The notes under the pieces: generated by a model | What the model was told of the DNA's origin: nothing | The model's database searches: none | What the model saw: only the letters and a program-made list of their open reading frames with translations | Shown here: one piece after another, positions 63,203 through 64,000 of the stretch | Layout: the number at the start of each line of letters is the position of its first letter | Position numbering within the stretch: position 1 is the first letter of the stretch | Made by a program: the position numbers and the translations under genes | Source of the DNA: CBDAKK01 sp965216965 | GTDB taxonomy: Bacteria; Spirochaetota; Spirochaetia; WTKD01; G963693115 | Length of the DNA: 64,000 nucleotides | Assembly (NCBI GenBank): GCA_965216965.1 | Contig: CBDCGX010000052.1 | Coordinates: 62,001-126,000 of the forward strand | Direction: 5' to 3'

Positions 63203-64000
63203 GAAAGGGCATTGGGGCCTTACTAGGCGAAGAAGTAGATTTCTTAAACAAACAAAGTGAGTCTACAGTTGAAAAAAAACAAAGCCCAAAACAAAAAAAA
63301 ACAATCATCTCCCTCGCAAGAAGAAACTTCGTTATTTGTTTCTATAAAAGACATCAAACCTAACCCACATCAACCGAGAAACTATTTCAATGAGACAAAA
63401 ATAGAAGAGCTCGCTCTTTCTATAAAAGAAAAAGGGATTATTCAGCCAATCTTAGTAAATAAGATTAAAACCTCAGCCGAAGATAACAAAAAGTTTTCTA
63501 TAATTGCTGGGGAACGGCGATTTAGAGCTGCAAAGAAAGCGGGACTTACCTTTGTTCCTGTTTGCCTCTTGCAGATTTCGGAAGAAGAAGTGTTTGAGGT
63601 TGCTCTCATAGAAAATTTACAGCGCGAAGATCTCAACGCAATTGAAACTGCACTTTCTTTTAAAAATCTTCTTCGTCTTAAAAAACATACACACCAAGAG
63701 CTTGCGAGCAAACTTGGCATAAGCCGTTCTGTTATAACAAACACCCTTCGTCTTCTTTCTCTTCCTCTTAATATACAAGACGCCGTAAAAACAAATGCTA
63801 TTTCAATGTCACATGCAAGATATCTTTTATCATTTGAAAATGAAAAAACACAACAAGAAAACTTTAATAAAATAATAAAAACAAACATAAGCGTTCATTC
63901 TCTTGAAAAGAAAAAAACAAAAGAAAAAAAATCTTTCGCCTCTCTTGATAAAACGCTAGAAGCATATCAACAAAATCTAATAGAATACTTTGGAACAAAA
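63187..64000 (+). CDS. parB: ParB, broken by one extra A and cut by window edge
   Basis: CTP-dependent parS-binding clamp. The start MPKKLGKGIGALLGEE is the conserved ParA-interacting N-terminus. The frame then fails in the A9 run at 63293-63301; in the +1 frame it continues SIKDIKPNPHQPRNYF, SIKEKGIIQPILV, IAGERRFRAAKKAGL (CTP motif GERRxRA), VALIENLQREDLNAIE and the helix-turn-helix ELASKLGISRSVITNTLRLLSLP. Removing one A restores a normal ParB. The C-terminal dimer domain lies beyond base 64000. Confidence 0.88.

Noticed and set aside
63442..63888. 148-codon open frame antisense to parB
   Set aside because: It mirrors the conserved ParB domain on the other strand; the plus-strand frame has full ParB motifs.

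Overview
The window is a compact, AT-rich bacterial chromosome segment holding about 50 protein genes, one tRNA gene, no rRNA, and no insertion sequence, prophage or CRISPR array that I can see. The gene set suggests a host-associated spirochaete or a close relative. Pointers are a DUF2259 secreted protein, a kinase-less PASTA protein followed by fmt-def, a Cache-domain class III adenylate cyclase, a cytidylate kinase with an unusual P-loop, single-POTRA-like and lipobox envelope proteins, and parAB near gyrBA. This placement is inference; no marker in the window settles it.

Layout. 1-4.9 kb: tryptophan synthase beta-like trpB2 (running off the left edge), tRNA-Ala, dihydroorotate dehydrogenase pyrKD, a HIT hydrolase and rsmE. 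4.9-11.7 kb: a sugar nucleotidyltransferase, a DUF2259 protein, a membrane protein, murC, cmk and a tandem pair of unusual glycosyltransferases. 11.7-15.7 kb: nrdAB, a class Ic (Chlamydia-type, Phe in place of the radical Tyr) ribonucleotide reductase under an NrdR-like box. 15.7-22.8 kb: a surface-glycan cluster (two glycosyltransferases, an ABC flippase-like exporter, fcl, gmd, a UDP-xylose synthase-like SDR). 22.8-35.7 kb: an outer-membrane barrel protein, groES, aroA, DUF445, fumC, a DUF2779 nuclease-like protein, ackA, a deoC-cdd-deoA nucleoside salvage operon and mnmG. 35.8-37.9 kb: two intact GT11 alpha-1,2-fucosyltransferases in tandem plus a deleted third copy. 37.9-45 kb: an aspartate racemase family enzyme, an adenylate cyclase, a non-canonical SDF-family transporter paired with a solute-binding protein, and a multicopper oxidase. 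45-54 kb: hisFH without other his genes, a lipoprotein, ileS, a PASTA protein, fmt, def and trxB. 54-64 kb: gyrB, gyrA, two parS sites inside perfect hairpins, adenosine deaminase, glnQPH, parA and parB (running off the right edge).

How genes work together. gmd and fcl make GDP-L-fucose, which the GT11 array could transfer; the ABC exporter and neighbouring glycosyltransferases fit assembly of a fucose-containing surface glycan. deoC-cdd-deoA and ackA fit nucleoside catabolism towards acetyl-phosphate and acetate. parA, parB and the parS pair form a segregation system close to gyrBA.

Most striking observations: (1) a perfect parS and a one-mismatch parS, each the core of a long perfect inverted repeat between convergent gyrA and add; (2) a GyrA quinolone-pocket sequence equal to S83L plus D87N; (3) an SDF transporter that has lost the Na+-site NMDGT motif and sits next to a solute-binding protein; (4) at least six genes with TATAAT-like boxes 6-8 nt before the start codon and no Shine-Dalgarno, suggesting leaderless mRNAs; (5) three genes within 4 kb (add, glnQ, parB), each broken by one extra base in a homopolymer; (6) a mosaic fucosyltransferase tandem array.
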